Shown: one piece after another, positions 6,791 through 14,769 of the stretch | Layout: each line of letters begins with the position of its first letter | Position numbering within the stretch: the first letter of the stretch is position 1 | Assembly (NCBI GenBank): GCA_964613235.1 | Contig: CAZTGM010000035.1 | Coordinates: 1 to 19,146 of the forward strand | Direction: 5' to 3' | Length of the DNA: 19,146 nucleotides | DNA from: J005 sp964613235 | GTDB lineage: Bacteria > Pseudomonadota > Zetaproteobacteria > Mariprofundales > Mariprofundaceae | Position numbers and translations under genes: made by a program | Notes under the pieces: generated by a model | What the model saw: only the letters and a program-made list of their open reading frames with translations | Told to the model about the DNA's origin: nothing | The model's database searches: none

Positions 6791-7750
6791 ATGCGCATGA
6801 ATTTGCCAACACTGAACGCCGCCACAGCTGAACATCTGCTGCACGATTATGTAATCACTGCGCGCCATCGCTGGTGCGTATTAAAAGCCACCGGAGACGG
6901 TTTGCGAGACTACCTGCAGGGGCAGATCACACAGGATATCCGGCGTTTAACACCACAACAGGGAATTCATGCCTGCCTGCTGACACCGCAAGGCAAGGCC
7001 GTCAGTGAACTGTATCTGGTCGATGCAGGCGATGCACTGCTCATGCTGGTGCCAACGACGCATGCAGAGGCAACCGTTGCTCGCCTGCGCCGATTTTCGC
7101 TGGGTTACGAATTGCGTATCGGCGTGATCGATGCATTGGGCATTTGCTCCATACAGGGTGCCGATGCCGCACAGGGGCTGGCATTGTTTGATCTTCCGCA
7201 AGCAGGCGATAACTGGCTGGCAACATTTCGCCATGCCGAACATGGGCATATAGCACTGGTCATGCCGGCGGAACCGCGCGGTTTTTGGGTTATTGCAGAA
7301 AAGAAAACCATTGCAGCGCAATGTACATCATTGTCCCATAGCGTGGATGAGGCACAGATGGAAGCCATGCGCATTATTCGAGGCCTGCCGGACTTTGGTG
7401 TAGAATGGGATGAACATATCCACCCGCTCAATGCCAATCTCATCGAAATGGATGGTGTTAGCTTCGACAAGGGCTGTTATGTCGGACAGGAAGTTACCAG
7501 TCGCATGCACTGGCGCGGCGGCATTCGTAAAAAACTGTATCGCGTGCTGTTGGCACATGCTCCGGATACCCTGCCCTGCCCGCTGATGGCCTCATCGGCA
7601 CCGATTGGCGAACTGCGTTCGGCAGCTGTCGATCATCAGCAGCAATGCTATGGTATTGCCTGGCTGCCCATCGAGGTTGTTGAAAAACAAACGCCATTGA
7701 CGTTGCGAGATGGCAGTGTCGTGGATGTCCTTGAGCCCTGTCATGCCTGA
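6791..7750 (+). CDS. ygfZ: Folate-binding Fe-S cluster maintenance protein YgfZ
   Basis: 319 residues of the GcvT-like YgfZ family. YgfZ binds tetrahydrofolate and supports maintenance of some [4Fe-4S] enzymes, several of which are radical-SAM proteins. The signature K-G-C-Y-x-G-Q-E is present as KGCYVGQE at about 227-234, with the conserved cysteine. The N-terminal half has LQGQITQDI and the following LLTPQGK segment, both typical. The frame extends to a TTG at 6767, but that start is unsupported; ATG at 6791 or 6797 is likelier, neither with a strong SD. It is divergent from thiC, a radical-SAM Fe-S enzyme. The next gene overlaps it by eight bases. Confidence 0.9.
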   Translation: MRMNLPTLNAATAEHLLHDYVITARHRWCVLKATGDGLRDYLQGQITQDIRRLTPQQGIHACLLTPQGKAVSELYLVDAGDALLMLVPTTHAEATVARLRRFSLGYELRIGVIDALGICSIQGADAAQGLALFDLPQAGDNWLATFRHAEHGHIALVMPAEPRGFWVIAEKKTIAAQCTSLSHSVDEAQMEAMRIIRGLPDFGVEWDEHIHPLNANLIEMDGVSFDKGCYVGQEVTSRMHWRGGIRKKLYRVLLAHAPDTLPCPLMASSAPIGELRSAAVDHQQQCYGIAWLPIEVVEKQTPLTLRDGSVVDVLEPCHA

Positions 7751-8000
7751 GCTGTTTGTCTGGTATCATGCCGATGCCAGCATGGAAACGGCATTGCGTC
7801 GCTGGGTGGAAGGTGTTGCGCACCAGCTCCGGCTCACGGCGCATCTATATGTCCGTCACACAGTGGACAAAACAACCTTTATGGAAGTCTATACGGATAT
7901 TTCCGGCGCACAGCAGCAACGACTGCAGCAGATAGTGGCAGATACGTCATTGTTCAACGACATTGAACGCCACAGCGAGGTGTTTCAACGGCTATTTTGA
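7743..8000 (+). CDS. DUF4936 family protein
   Basis: 85-residue protein starting at the ATG that overlaps the ygfZ stop by eight bases. The pattern MPELFVWYHAD...LTAHLYVRH...TTFMEVYTDISG...HSEVFQRLF resembles DUF4936, a small family of unknown function that I recall as commonly adjacent to ygfZ in betaproteobacteria. It is probably a ferredoxin-like alpha/beta dimer with no catalytic motif visible. Close coupling suggests a role in the same Fe-S or folate process as YgfZ, but this is inference. A longer frame upstream (from 7710) is a shadow of ygfZ. Confidence 0.7.
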   Translation: MPELFVWYHADASMETALRRWVEGVAHQLRLTAHLYVRHTVDKTTFMEVYTDISGAQQQRLQQIVADTSLFNDIERHSEVFQRLF

Positions 8001-8060
8001 TGGCCACATTCCGGGCCTGCAGCGCTCGATTTCGTTATACATCCCGGCTAGGGTGCCGCC

Positions 8061-9191
8061 ATGTCTGATATTGTGAGCGATATTGCTGTCAAGCTGATAC
8101 AGCGTGAATCGGTGACCCCTGCCGATGGTGGCTGCCAGGATTATATGGAACGATTACTGGCTCCGCTGGGGTTTGTACGCACCAGTGTCGATGCCGGTGG
8201 CATCACTAACAGCATTTATACCCGCCCCGGTGAGTTTCCGGGTACCTTGGCCTATGCCGGACATACCGATGTCGTGCCGACCGGTCCCCTTGAGGCATGG
8301 CCGCATGCGCCATTTGCCGGCGTGATCGACAGTGGCATCCTGCATGGCCGCGGCGCGCAGGATATGAAAGGAAGCATTGCCTGCTGGATTGCCGCCGTTG
8401 CCGAATTATGCCAGTGCGCTGAGCCGTTACCGACGTTGCAAATGCTGATCACCTCTGATGAAGAAGGTGAATCGATCGACGGCACGATTCGCTTGGTGGA
8501 ATATCTGCAACAGCATGACGCCTTGCCCGATGCCGTCATTGTCGGCGAGCCGTCCTCACATTCCCGCGTGGGCGATACGATCCGTCGTGGCCGGCGCGGC
8601 GTGGTACAGGTGAGGGCCGTATTTCATGGCAAACAGGGGCACTCGGCCTATCCCCAGGATGCCGATAATGCCATTCACCGTGCCGCACCGGTGCTGGCGC
8701 GTATCGCCGGCATCGACTGGGGTGTGCCGGCCGACGGTTTTCCGCCAACGTCCTGCCAGATTACCAATATCTCCGGTGGTACCGGCGCCAGCAATGTCAT
8801 ACCTGGACATTGCGAGGCTTTTATCGATATTCGTTACAACCCGGCCAATGATTTCGATTCGATCCGTACTGCCATCGAGCAGGCGGCTTCGGATACGGAT
8901 GCAAGTTTCTCCTTTGATCATGTTGCCACAGCCTTTTCCACAGCGGACGGCCCTTTTCTCGATTTGGTCTGCGATTCGATTCAGCGCATTACCGGTATCG
9001 ATACCGTACGTGATACCGGTGGTGGTACATCTGACGGACGCTTTCTGGCTGCTGCCGGCGTGCCGGTGGCGGAACTGGGGCTGACCAATTCGACAATCCA
9101 TCAGGTCGGCGAATGCGTGGCCGTGGACGAATTGCATACGTTGACGGCCATCTACAAGGACATCATTACACATTTCGAGGTAGCATCATGA
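8061..9191 (+). CDS. dapE: Succinyl-diaminopimelate desuccinylase DapE
   Basis: 376-residue M20-family zinc enzyme that removes succinate from N-succinyl-LL-diaminopimelate in the lysine/peptidoglycan pathway. Metal and catalytic residues are in place: AGHTDVVPTGP (H68, catalytic D70), GRGAQDMKGS (D101 bridging), TSDEEGE (E134/E135 region), VGEPS (E163) and a C-terminal STIHQVGE histidine. The middle dimerisation domain includes GKQGHSAYP. Length is typical. The ATG is preceded by TAGGG about ten bases upstream and by 60 bp without a gene. It overlaps queF by four bases (ATGA). Confidence 0.95.
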   Translation: MSDIVSDIAVKLIQRESVTPADGGCQDYMERLLAPLGFVRTSVDAGGITNSIYTRPGEFPGTLAYAGHTDVVPTGPLEAWPHAPFAGVIDSGILHGRGAQDMKGSIACWIAAVAELCQCAEPLPTLQMLITSDEEGESIDGTIRLVEYLQQHDALPDAVIVGEPSSHSRVGDTIRRGRRGVVQVRAVFHGKQGHSAYPQDADNAIHRAAPVLARIAGIDWGVPADGFPPTSCQITNISGGTGASNVIPGHCEAFIDIRYNPANDFDSIRTAIEQAASDTDASFSFDHVATAFSTADGPFLDLVCDSIQRITGIDTVRDTGGGTSDGRFLAAAGVPVAELGLTNSTIHQVGECVAVDELHTLTAIYKDIITHFEVAS

Positions 9192-9568
9192 GTGACACAC
9201 TGGGAGCACAGCGCAACAGCCCGTCCCGCGAACTGGAAACGTTTCCCAATCCCAATCCGGAGCGTGATTATCATATCCGCATCGACTCGCCGGAATTTAC
9301 CTGCCTGTGCCCGAAAACAGGACAGCCGGACTTTGCCGAGATCAAACTGGATTATGTGCCCGATCAGCGATGTGTGGAGCTGAAATCGCTGAAGCTGTAT
9401 TACTGGAGTTTCCGCGACGAAGGGCATTTTCATGAGAAGGTGACCAATATGATTGCCTCTGATCTTATTGATGCGCTGGACCCGCGCTATCTAAAAGTTA
9501 CAGCCGTGTTCAATGTGCGTGGCGGTATTTACACGACTGTCGAAGTGGAGCATCACAAAACGGCATGA
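9188..9568 (+). CDS. queF: NADPH-dependent preQ0 reductase QueF (short type)
   Basis: 126-residue single-domain QueF, the bacillus-like short form. It reduces the nitrile of 7-cyano-7-deazaguanine (preQ0) to preQ1 for queuosine. The catalytic cysteine lies in LCPKTGQPDF (C41) with D48 downstream, and the family motif ELKSLKLYYWSFRDEGHFHE follows at 64-83. The start at 9188 overlaps the dapE stop by ATGA; a longer in-frame extension to 9113 only shadows dapE. The stop overlaps dapF by ATGA as well, so queF is embedded between two lysine-pathway genes and translationally coupled to both. Confidence 0.95.
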   Translation: MSDTLGAQRNSPSRELETFPNPNPERDYHIRIDSPEFTCLCPKTGQPDFAEIKLDYVPDQRCVELKSLKLYYWSFRDEGHFHEKVTNMIASDLIDALDPRYLKVTAVFNVRGGIYTTVEVEHHKTA

Positions 9569-10275
9569 GTCCTCTGCCTTTTACCAAAATGCATGCGCAG
9601 GGAAACGATTTCGTGATTCTTGATAATCTCGATGCGTCCCTGCCGCTTCTGGATGAAGCGATCATCAGACGCCTGACCGAACGGCGATACGGCATTGGCT
9701 GCGACCAGTTGCTGTTGCTGGAGCCATCCGATGTCGCCGATGCCTGGATGCGCATTTTCAATAACGATGGCTCGGAGGCCGCCAATTGCGGTAACGGTCT
9801 GCGTTGCGCTGCCCGCCTGCTCATGAATCTGCGCGGCCAGGATCGTGTCAGCATTGCGCTGGCCGATCGCATTGTGCATGCCGAAAGCTGCGAATACGGT
9901 ATTGGTGTCGAGATGGGCATAGCGCATGTGCAGGATGAAACTACAGCGCATGTGGATATCGACATGGGTAATCTGCACCGGGTGTTTTTTGAGGCAACAG
10001 AGGTATTTCCGGAAGATCGTAATATTGAGATTGTCACCGGCCAGGTCGTCGATCATATCTGGATCGATATCATTGAACGCGGCGCGGGCCGCACGCTGGC
10101 CTGTGGGTCCGGTGCCTGTGCTACGGCAGCGGCAGTCTGGCACAGGGATCAGCATATACGTCCGCTAAGTATTGAAATGCCGGGTGGAACCGTACATATC
10201 TCCGGCAACATGCAACAAATGCGCCTGGAAGGCCCGGTATCGCATGTGTTTGATGGTCAACTACCCCGCCTCTGA
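9565..10275 (+). CDS. dapF: Diaminopimelate epimerase DapF, short variant
   Basis: 236-residue cofactor-independent racemase that converts LL- to meso-diaminopimelate. Both catalytic cysteines are present: ANCGNGLRC in the N-terminal half and ACGSGACA in the C-terminal half. Substrate-contact landmarks GNDF, MGNLH, RNIE and ERGAG are kept. The protein is about 38 residues shorter than E. coli DapF (274 aa). Comparison from memory places the missing residues in two loops, one before MGNLH and one between it and RNIE. The usual GNPH motif is GNLH here. The start overlaps queF by ATGA; the gene ends seven bases from the convergent solute-binding gene. Confidence 0.92.
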   Translation: MSPLPFTKMHAQGNDFVILDNLDASLPLLDEAIIRRLTERRYGIGCDQLLLLEPSDVADAWMRIFNNDGSEAANCGNGLRCAARLLMNLRGQDRVSIALADRIVHAESCEYGIGVEMGIAHVQDETTAHVDIDMGNLHRVFFEATEVFPEDRNIEIVTGQVVDHIWIDIIERGAGRTLACGSGACATAAAVWHRDQHIRPLSIEMPGGTVHISGNMQQMRLEGPVSHVFDGQLPRL

Positions 10276-10282
10276 ATCGCTT

Positions 10283-11779
10283 TCAGTGGCCGAGTGTCAC
10301 ATCCATGAGTCCCAGATAACTGCCATCAGCGCGGGGTACAAAACCGGAAATACGACGGTTACTGACAGCTACGACAGGTTCGAACCATAGCGGAATATAA
10401 ACCATATCCTGTTGCATCTTCTGCTGAATGCGTGCATACAGTTTGTGTCGCTGTGCCCGGTCCTCAGTAATGGCTGCTTCATCCAGCCAGCGATCCATAT
10501 CAGCATTGCGATAACGTCCCCGATTAGCGCCCTTCGGCGGCCATTGCTTCGAATGCAAAATCCAGCGATAAATGTCCGGGTCGCGAATACCCACCCAGGA
10601 TAAGGAATAGACCTGAAAATCACCGCGTTTGATGCGCGCATAAAAACCGCCCCATTCCAGCGATTCGATATGTACCTTTACACCGATACGCTGCCACATT
10701 GAGGCAATCGCCGTTGCCAGTTGCAGCCGTACCGGATCGGTGCTGGTATGGTAACTTAATGTGAAGCGTATGCCGTTCTTCTGACGTGGAAAATCAGCTG
10801 CATCGAGCAGAGTTTCGGCCTGTTGTGGGTCAAATGATGTCACCGGTAGGCGGCTTGATGCCCAATGCGTTGGTGTAAGCACGGTTTCCGCCAGTTCAGG
10901 TAAACCGCCGAACAGTGACTGTTTCAGCAGTTCGCGATCGATGGCTAGTGCCAGTGCCCGGCGCACACGCACATCATGCAGTATTGCATCCTGCAGGTTT
11001 AAACTCAGATAGGCGAATGTCGTTGAACTGCGACTGTTGATGCGCAATTGCGATTGTTTTTGTAAATACGGCAACAGATATGGCGGCAAATCGTTCTGGA
11101 TCAGATCCAGTTCGCCGCGCACGATTTTCAGCACTCGCGTGACCGGATCCTTGACACGCACAAAACGAAGTCGCGGTTTTTTTCTATCCACTGGTTGCAG
11201 ACTTAGCGCGTTATCCTGCCATTGCTGCAACTGATAAGGTCCGCAGCCGGTGGTTTTTCTGGCCTGTTGCGGTTGTGCCGCCCGCTCAGCCGGCAGGATG
11301 CCGATATTCAGATGTGATAATAATGATGTATCGATGCGGGAAAGCTCAAGGCGAAGTGTATAACGGTCTTCCACCCGAATATCACGGATGGCAGCCAGTC
11401 CGCTTTGCAACGGACTGGCCATCTCCGGCTGCATGATACTGCGCAGCGTGGCGGCAACATCTTCGGCACCAACATTCCGGCCATCATGAAAACGGATATC
11501 CTGACGCAGGTGAAAACGCCATACTGTAGGCTGCGGATGCTCCCAGTCGCGGGCAAGACCACCCTGCGGCAGGAAGTGTTCATCCAGACGGACAAGGCTG
11601 CAATGGACGAACTGCTGAATACGTTCGGATGCGGCATCGGTGGCATAGCGCGGATCCAGCGTCATCGGCATTTGTGCCAGCCCGATTGTAATCTGCGACG
11701 CGGAGGAAGAGGCCATCTGCTGCTGCGAACAGGCAGCTAGCGATAACAGCAATAGCAGCGGCCAGATCAGCGTTGCCAC
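10283..11779 (-). CDS. Orphan family-5 solute-binding lipoprotein (peptide/nickel type)
   Basis: 498 residues of the SBP_bac_5 (DppA/OppA) family. The N-terminus is hydrophobic and ends in a lipobox LAAC, with C17 the likely acylated cysteine, so the mature protein should be tethered to the cell envelope. Family landmarks include MTLDPRYATDAAS, WRFHLRQDIRFHDG, TGCGPYQL and the C-terminal VYIPLWFEPVVAVSNR. The start is GTG (11777-11779), overlapping the rlmD stop by 13 bases; the signal peptide lacks the usual positive N-region. No permease or ATPase gene is adjacent, so its transporter partners and ligand are unknown. Confidence 0.85.
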   Translation of the reverse strand: MATLIWPLLLLLSLAACSQQQMASSSASQITIGLAQMPMTLDPRYATDAASERIQQFVHCSLVRLDEHFLPQGGLARDWEHPQPTVWRFHLRQDIRFHDGRNVGAEDVAATLRSIMQPEMASPLQSGLAAIRDIRVEDRYTLRLELSRIDTSLLSHLNIGILPAERAAQPQQARKTTGCGPYQLQQWQDNALSLQPVDRKKPRLRFVRVKDPVTRVLKIVRGELDLIQNDLPPYLLPYLQKQSQLRINSRSSTTFAYLSLNLQDAILHDVRVRRALALAIDRELLKQSLFGGLPELAETVLTPTHWASSRLPVTSFDPQQAETLLDAADFPRQKNGIRFTLSYHTSTDPVRLQLATAIASMWQRIGVKVHIESLEWGGFYARIKRGDFQVYSLSWVGIRDPDIYRWILHSKQWPPKGANRGRYRNADMDRWLDEAAITEDRAQRHKLYARIQQKMQQDMVYIPLWFEPVVAVSNRRISGFVPRADGSYLGLMDVTLGH

Positions 11780-13005
11780 AGGCTCATCGTTTCGACATGA
11801 CCGGCAAATGGAAACATATCCATGCTACGTAATGCCGTCAGGCGATAGCCTTGTTCGGCGAGTATGTGTGCATCGCGCGCGCCGGCGGCCACGTCGCAGG
11901 AGATCATGATGATGCGTTCTGGCATCAGCACATGCATGTTGCTGCAAATGCGGCGAGCCCCCTTGCGCGGCGGGTCGAGAATCAGCACATCGGCGGCGAT
12001 ATAGTTCTCATGCCGGAAGCCCTCAAACAGATTGAGCGTTTCAAAACGGGCATCAACCCGCAGCCTTTTGGCATTCTGACCAGCCAGACGGACGCTGTCC
12101 GCATTGCCTTCGGCACCATGCACACGCGCACCGCTCAACACGGCGGCCGGCAGGGACAAATTGCCGGCACCACAAAACAGATCGACAATCAGACGACAGT
12201 CAGCGGGTAACCATTGCTGTACCTGGCGGACCATGGCGCGATTGCCCTCCTTGTCGCCCTGGATGAAATCGTTGGGACCAATGCGAATGGCTACTTCCTG
12301 CTCCCCTGCCGGCAGGCTGTCTTCCAGTTTCAGCACCGGTCGCGTCAGCGGTTTAAGCAAATGCCCATGCCGCCACCACCATTGCACATGTTCGATATGA
12401 GGAAGATCAGGTCTGGCAGGTGCCGCAGCTTCGGCTTCCAGAATAATATGTATGCCGTTGTGCAGACAAATGCCTTGCACGGATGTTACGGCATCAGGCA
12501 GGCACGGCTCCAGCTGCTGCCGGACATGATTCAGCCCGGGCTCTGTGACCATGCAGTGATCATGGCGCACGGGTTGATGGCTGGCATGTGCATAGAATCC
12601 GAGAAACGTGCCCTGTTCATCGTGACCGACGACCCAGCGCACCCGACGGCGCAATCCGCTGCCGCTCTGACAGGGACGCCATGCGGTACTTTTCGTAATG
12701 AGACCAGCAAAGGCATCATGAACCCAGGCTGACTTGATGTTTGCATGCATCTGCGGTGCAATATGCTGCAGCGCACACCCGCCGCAGGCATGCGCAACCG
12801 GACAGACCGGAGTAATGCGTGTTTCTGCCGGACGAATGATATCGACAAGCATGCCACGCAATACGCCGCGTCGTTTGCCCGTGATTTCAATATGCACCTG
12901 TTCACCGGGAATCGCATGCGGTACCAGCACAGCTCCCTGTGCCGTATGCACGAGGCTTTCGCCACCCGGCAGCAGGGAGATCACGTCGGCATCAAGGCAG
13001 GGCAT
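11767..13005 (-). CDS. rlmD: 23S rRNA m5U methyltransferase RlmD/TrmA family
   Basis: 412 residues. An N-terminal TRAM domain (about 1-55) is followed by the Fe-S motif CPVAHACGGC (C68, C74, C77), with a fourth cysteine in HDHC further on, the pattern of E. coli RlmD. The C-terminal Rossmann domain has VDLFCGAGNLSLP (SAM site), LILDPPRKG, and the catalytic cysteine in MISCD (C370). RlmD methylates U1939 of 23S rRNA; paralogues RlmC and TrmA use other sites, so the exact target is inferred from the cluster and TRAM domain. No clear SD precedes the ATG. It lies downstream of the kinase gene by 20 bp. Confidence 0.88.
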   Translation of the reverse strand: MPCLDADVISLLPGGESLVHTAQGAVLVPHAIPGEQVHIEITGKRRGVLRGMLVDIIRPAETRITPVCPVAHACGGCALQHIAPQMHANIKSAWVHDAFAGLITKSTAWRPCQSGSGLRRRVRWVVGHDEQGTFLGFYAHASHQPVRHDHCMVTEPGLNHVRQQLEPCLPDAVTSVQGICLHNGIHIILEAEAAAPARPDLPHIEHVQWWWRHGHLLKPLTRPVLKLEDSLPAGEQEVAIRIGPNDFIQGDKEGNRAMVRQVQQWLPADCRLIVDLFCGAGNLSLPAAVLSGARVHGAEGNADSVRLAGQNAKRLRVDARFETLNLFEGFRHENYIAADVLILDPPRKGARRICSNMHVLMPERIIMISCDVAAGARDAHILAEQGYRLTALRSMDMFPFAGHVETMSLWQR

Positions 13006-13025
13006 GGATGACGGGTTACGGGGCC

Positions 13026-14741
13026 TCAGGGCAACAGATCAATAGGACCGATGGTAATCGGTTCGGCTGAACGAAAACGGAATTCCACCGACTTGATATC
13101 GCGCTGCATGGATGCAGGCAGCTTCACGACAACAGGGCGATCGATATCGCGATCCTTTTGCTCGAAAACCTTGAAAAATTTGCCGCGGTTGTTGATGACC
13201 CTCAAGGACAGATTGCCACCGCTGAAATCCTTTTTGCCAACGCTGGCTCGCTGTATGACAATTGTTGAAATTGATGTGGCGACATTAAACGATACACGTA
13301 TCCACCCTTGCTTGAAGGTATGCAGCTTGTTCTTCCAGGTATAATCTCGAAGATCATCGAAATAATGCTTGGAGCCTCCGCGGAATTCATGCGCTTCGGA
13401 GGCGCTGCTTTCCGTGCCATCGAAACGACGAAGCCAATGGGTTTGGGTGAACGTGACCGAACGGGTTTTATCCATTCGGCTTTCCGTTTGTATCACAACG
13501 GGTGTTTGTTCTACAGCAGCTTTTTTCACCTCGGACTTTGCTGGCGGCGCAACTTCGGCCGGCATTGTACGGGATTTTGGCGCTGGCTCTGCCATTTCCT
13601 GCGATACATTCTGTTGTGCCGCCTGTTGTTGATTCTGTTGATAATAATACCAGCCGCCAATGACTGCGATGAGAGCCAGGGCAGCCAGCCATCTGGGCCT
13701 GTTGGACGGAGCCTTCCGTGTCTGCGCATAGCGTGCCGGCATATCAATCGGCTTTTGCTCGCTGCGTTTGCGCGGCCTGGTCTGAATCGTTTTTTTCAGT
13801 GCCGCGGCATCACGTGCTGAGGGGGCCTGTTTGATCCGTTTCAGTGCCGCGCGTACCTCGGCACAACTGGCCGGACGATCATCCGGCCTTTTGCTGAGCA
13901 GTGACAAAATCAGTTCGGACAGTTCTTTGGGCAGGGAACGATTCAGCTTGCGTGGCTCTACGGGTTCTTCGCGTACCTGCTTTTCCATGATTTCAAATTC
14001 GGCAGCACCATCGCCAGCCGCGTCGAACGGAAGTTGGCCGGTACACATTTCATAGAGCACAATACCGAAGGAATACAGATCCGTGCGAATATCGACCTGC
14101 TGATTCAGGATTTGTTCCGGCGACATGTAGCGGAATGACCCCACGGTCGCCCCGCTTTTAGTCAGATCATCCTCACCACTTTGCGGCTTGGCCAGACCAA
14201 AATCCATCAGCTTGATTTTCCCATCGTCTGTCAGCAATACATTACTGGGTTTGATGTCTCGGTGAATCACATCCACCTGATGAGAAGCCTCCAGACCCAC
14301 GAGGATCTCATCGGCGATATTCAATACATCGAGCAGGCTCAATGTCGGCTTGTCGCGAAGAAACTGACGCAGATTTTGTCCATGCACCATTTCCATGACC
14401 AGAGCCATGTGTTCATCATCCTCGTAGAGCGAGAGCAGTGTAACGATATTGGGGTGTTGGACCTTGCCGTGGACACGTGCTTCACGACGGAAACGTTCCT
14501 TCAGGTTTTCCTGCTTGAGCAGGTGCGGATGCAACACCTTGATGGCCACTTCCCGGTCAAGGCTTTCATCGCGGGCCCGATAGACGACACCCATGCCGCC
14601 CTCGCCGATTTTGGCAAGCAGAACATATTGACCCAGGCGCGGATGATGATTGTCGTCAATAAAGGCTGTGCCGCAGCTTTTACAAAAGCCATTTTTAATG
14701 GAATTCTGAATACCGCAGGAGGCACAACGCATGCTGTTCAT
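13026..14741 (-). CDS. Membrane Ser/Thr kinase with N-terminal zinc ribbon
   Basis: 571 residues in four parts. First is a zinc ribbon, CASC (6-9) and CKSC (20-23). Second is a PknB-type kinase domain at about 37-303: glycine loop GEGGMG, K68 in AIKVL, HRDIKPSN (160-167), DFG (180-182) and SPE in place of APE (207-209). All catalytic residues are present, so it should be active. A basic linker follows, then one transmembrane helix at 351-363 (WLAALALIAVIGG). The outer part is a Q/A/P-rich linker and a C-terminal beta-rich domain of about 140 residues that I do not recognise. The topology suggests a periplasmic sensor controlling a cytoplasmic kinase. There is no phosphatase or FHA gene nearby. 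The ATG at 14739-14741 or the third codon after it could be the start; neither has an SD. Confidence 0.88.
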   Translation of the reverse strand: MNSMRCASCGIQNSIKNGFCKSCGTAFIDDNHHPRLGQYVLLAKIGEGGMGVVYRARDESLDREVAIKVLHPHLLKQENLKERFRREARVHGKVQHPNIVTLLSLYEDDEHMALVMEMVHGQNLRQFLRDKPTLSLLDVLNIADEILVGLEASHQVDVIHRDIKPSNVLLTDDGKIKLMDFGLAKPQSGEDDLTKSGATVGSFRYMSPEQILNQQVDIRTDLYSFGIVLYEMCTGQLPFDAAGDGAAEFEIMEKQVREEPVEPRKLNRSLPKELSELILSLLSKRPDDRPASCAEVRAALKRIKQAPSARDAAALKKTIQTRPRKRSEQKPIDMPARYAQTRKAPSNRPRWLAALALIAVIGGWYYYQQNQQQAAQQNVSQEMAEPAPKSRTMPAEVAPPAKSEVKKAAVEQTPVVIQTESRMDKTRSVTFTQTHWLRRFDGTESSASEAHEFRGGSKHYFDDLRDYTWKNKLHTFKQGWIRVSFNVATSISTIVIQRASVGKKDFSGGNLSLRVINNRGKFFKVFEQKDRDIDRPVVVKLPASMQRDIKSVEFRFRSAEPITIGPIDLLP

Positions 14742-14769
14742 TGTTAATAATGTGCCGGAATTGTCAAGT

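Noticed and set aside
8991..9020. Inverted repeat ACCGGTATC/GATACCGGT, with a 14-bp palindrome inside
   Set aside because: It lies in the middle of dapE and encodes a normal stretch (TGIDTVRDTGG) of that protein, so it is most simply a by-product of codons.
8556..9173. 205-codon minus-strand frame opposite dapE
   Set aside because: Antisense shadow of dapE; the sense strand has every catalytic motif.
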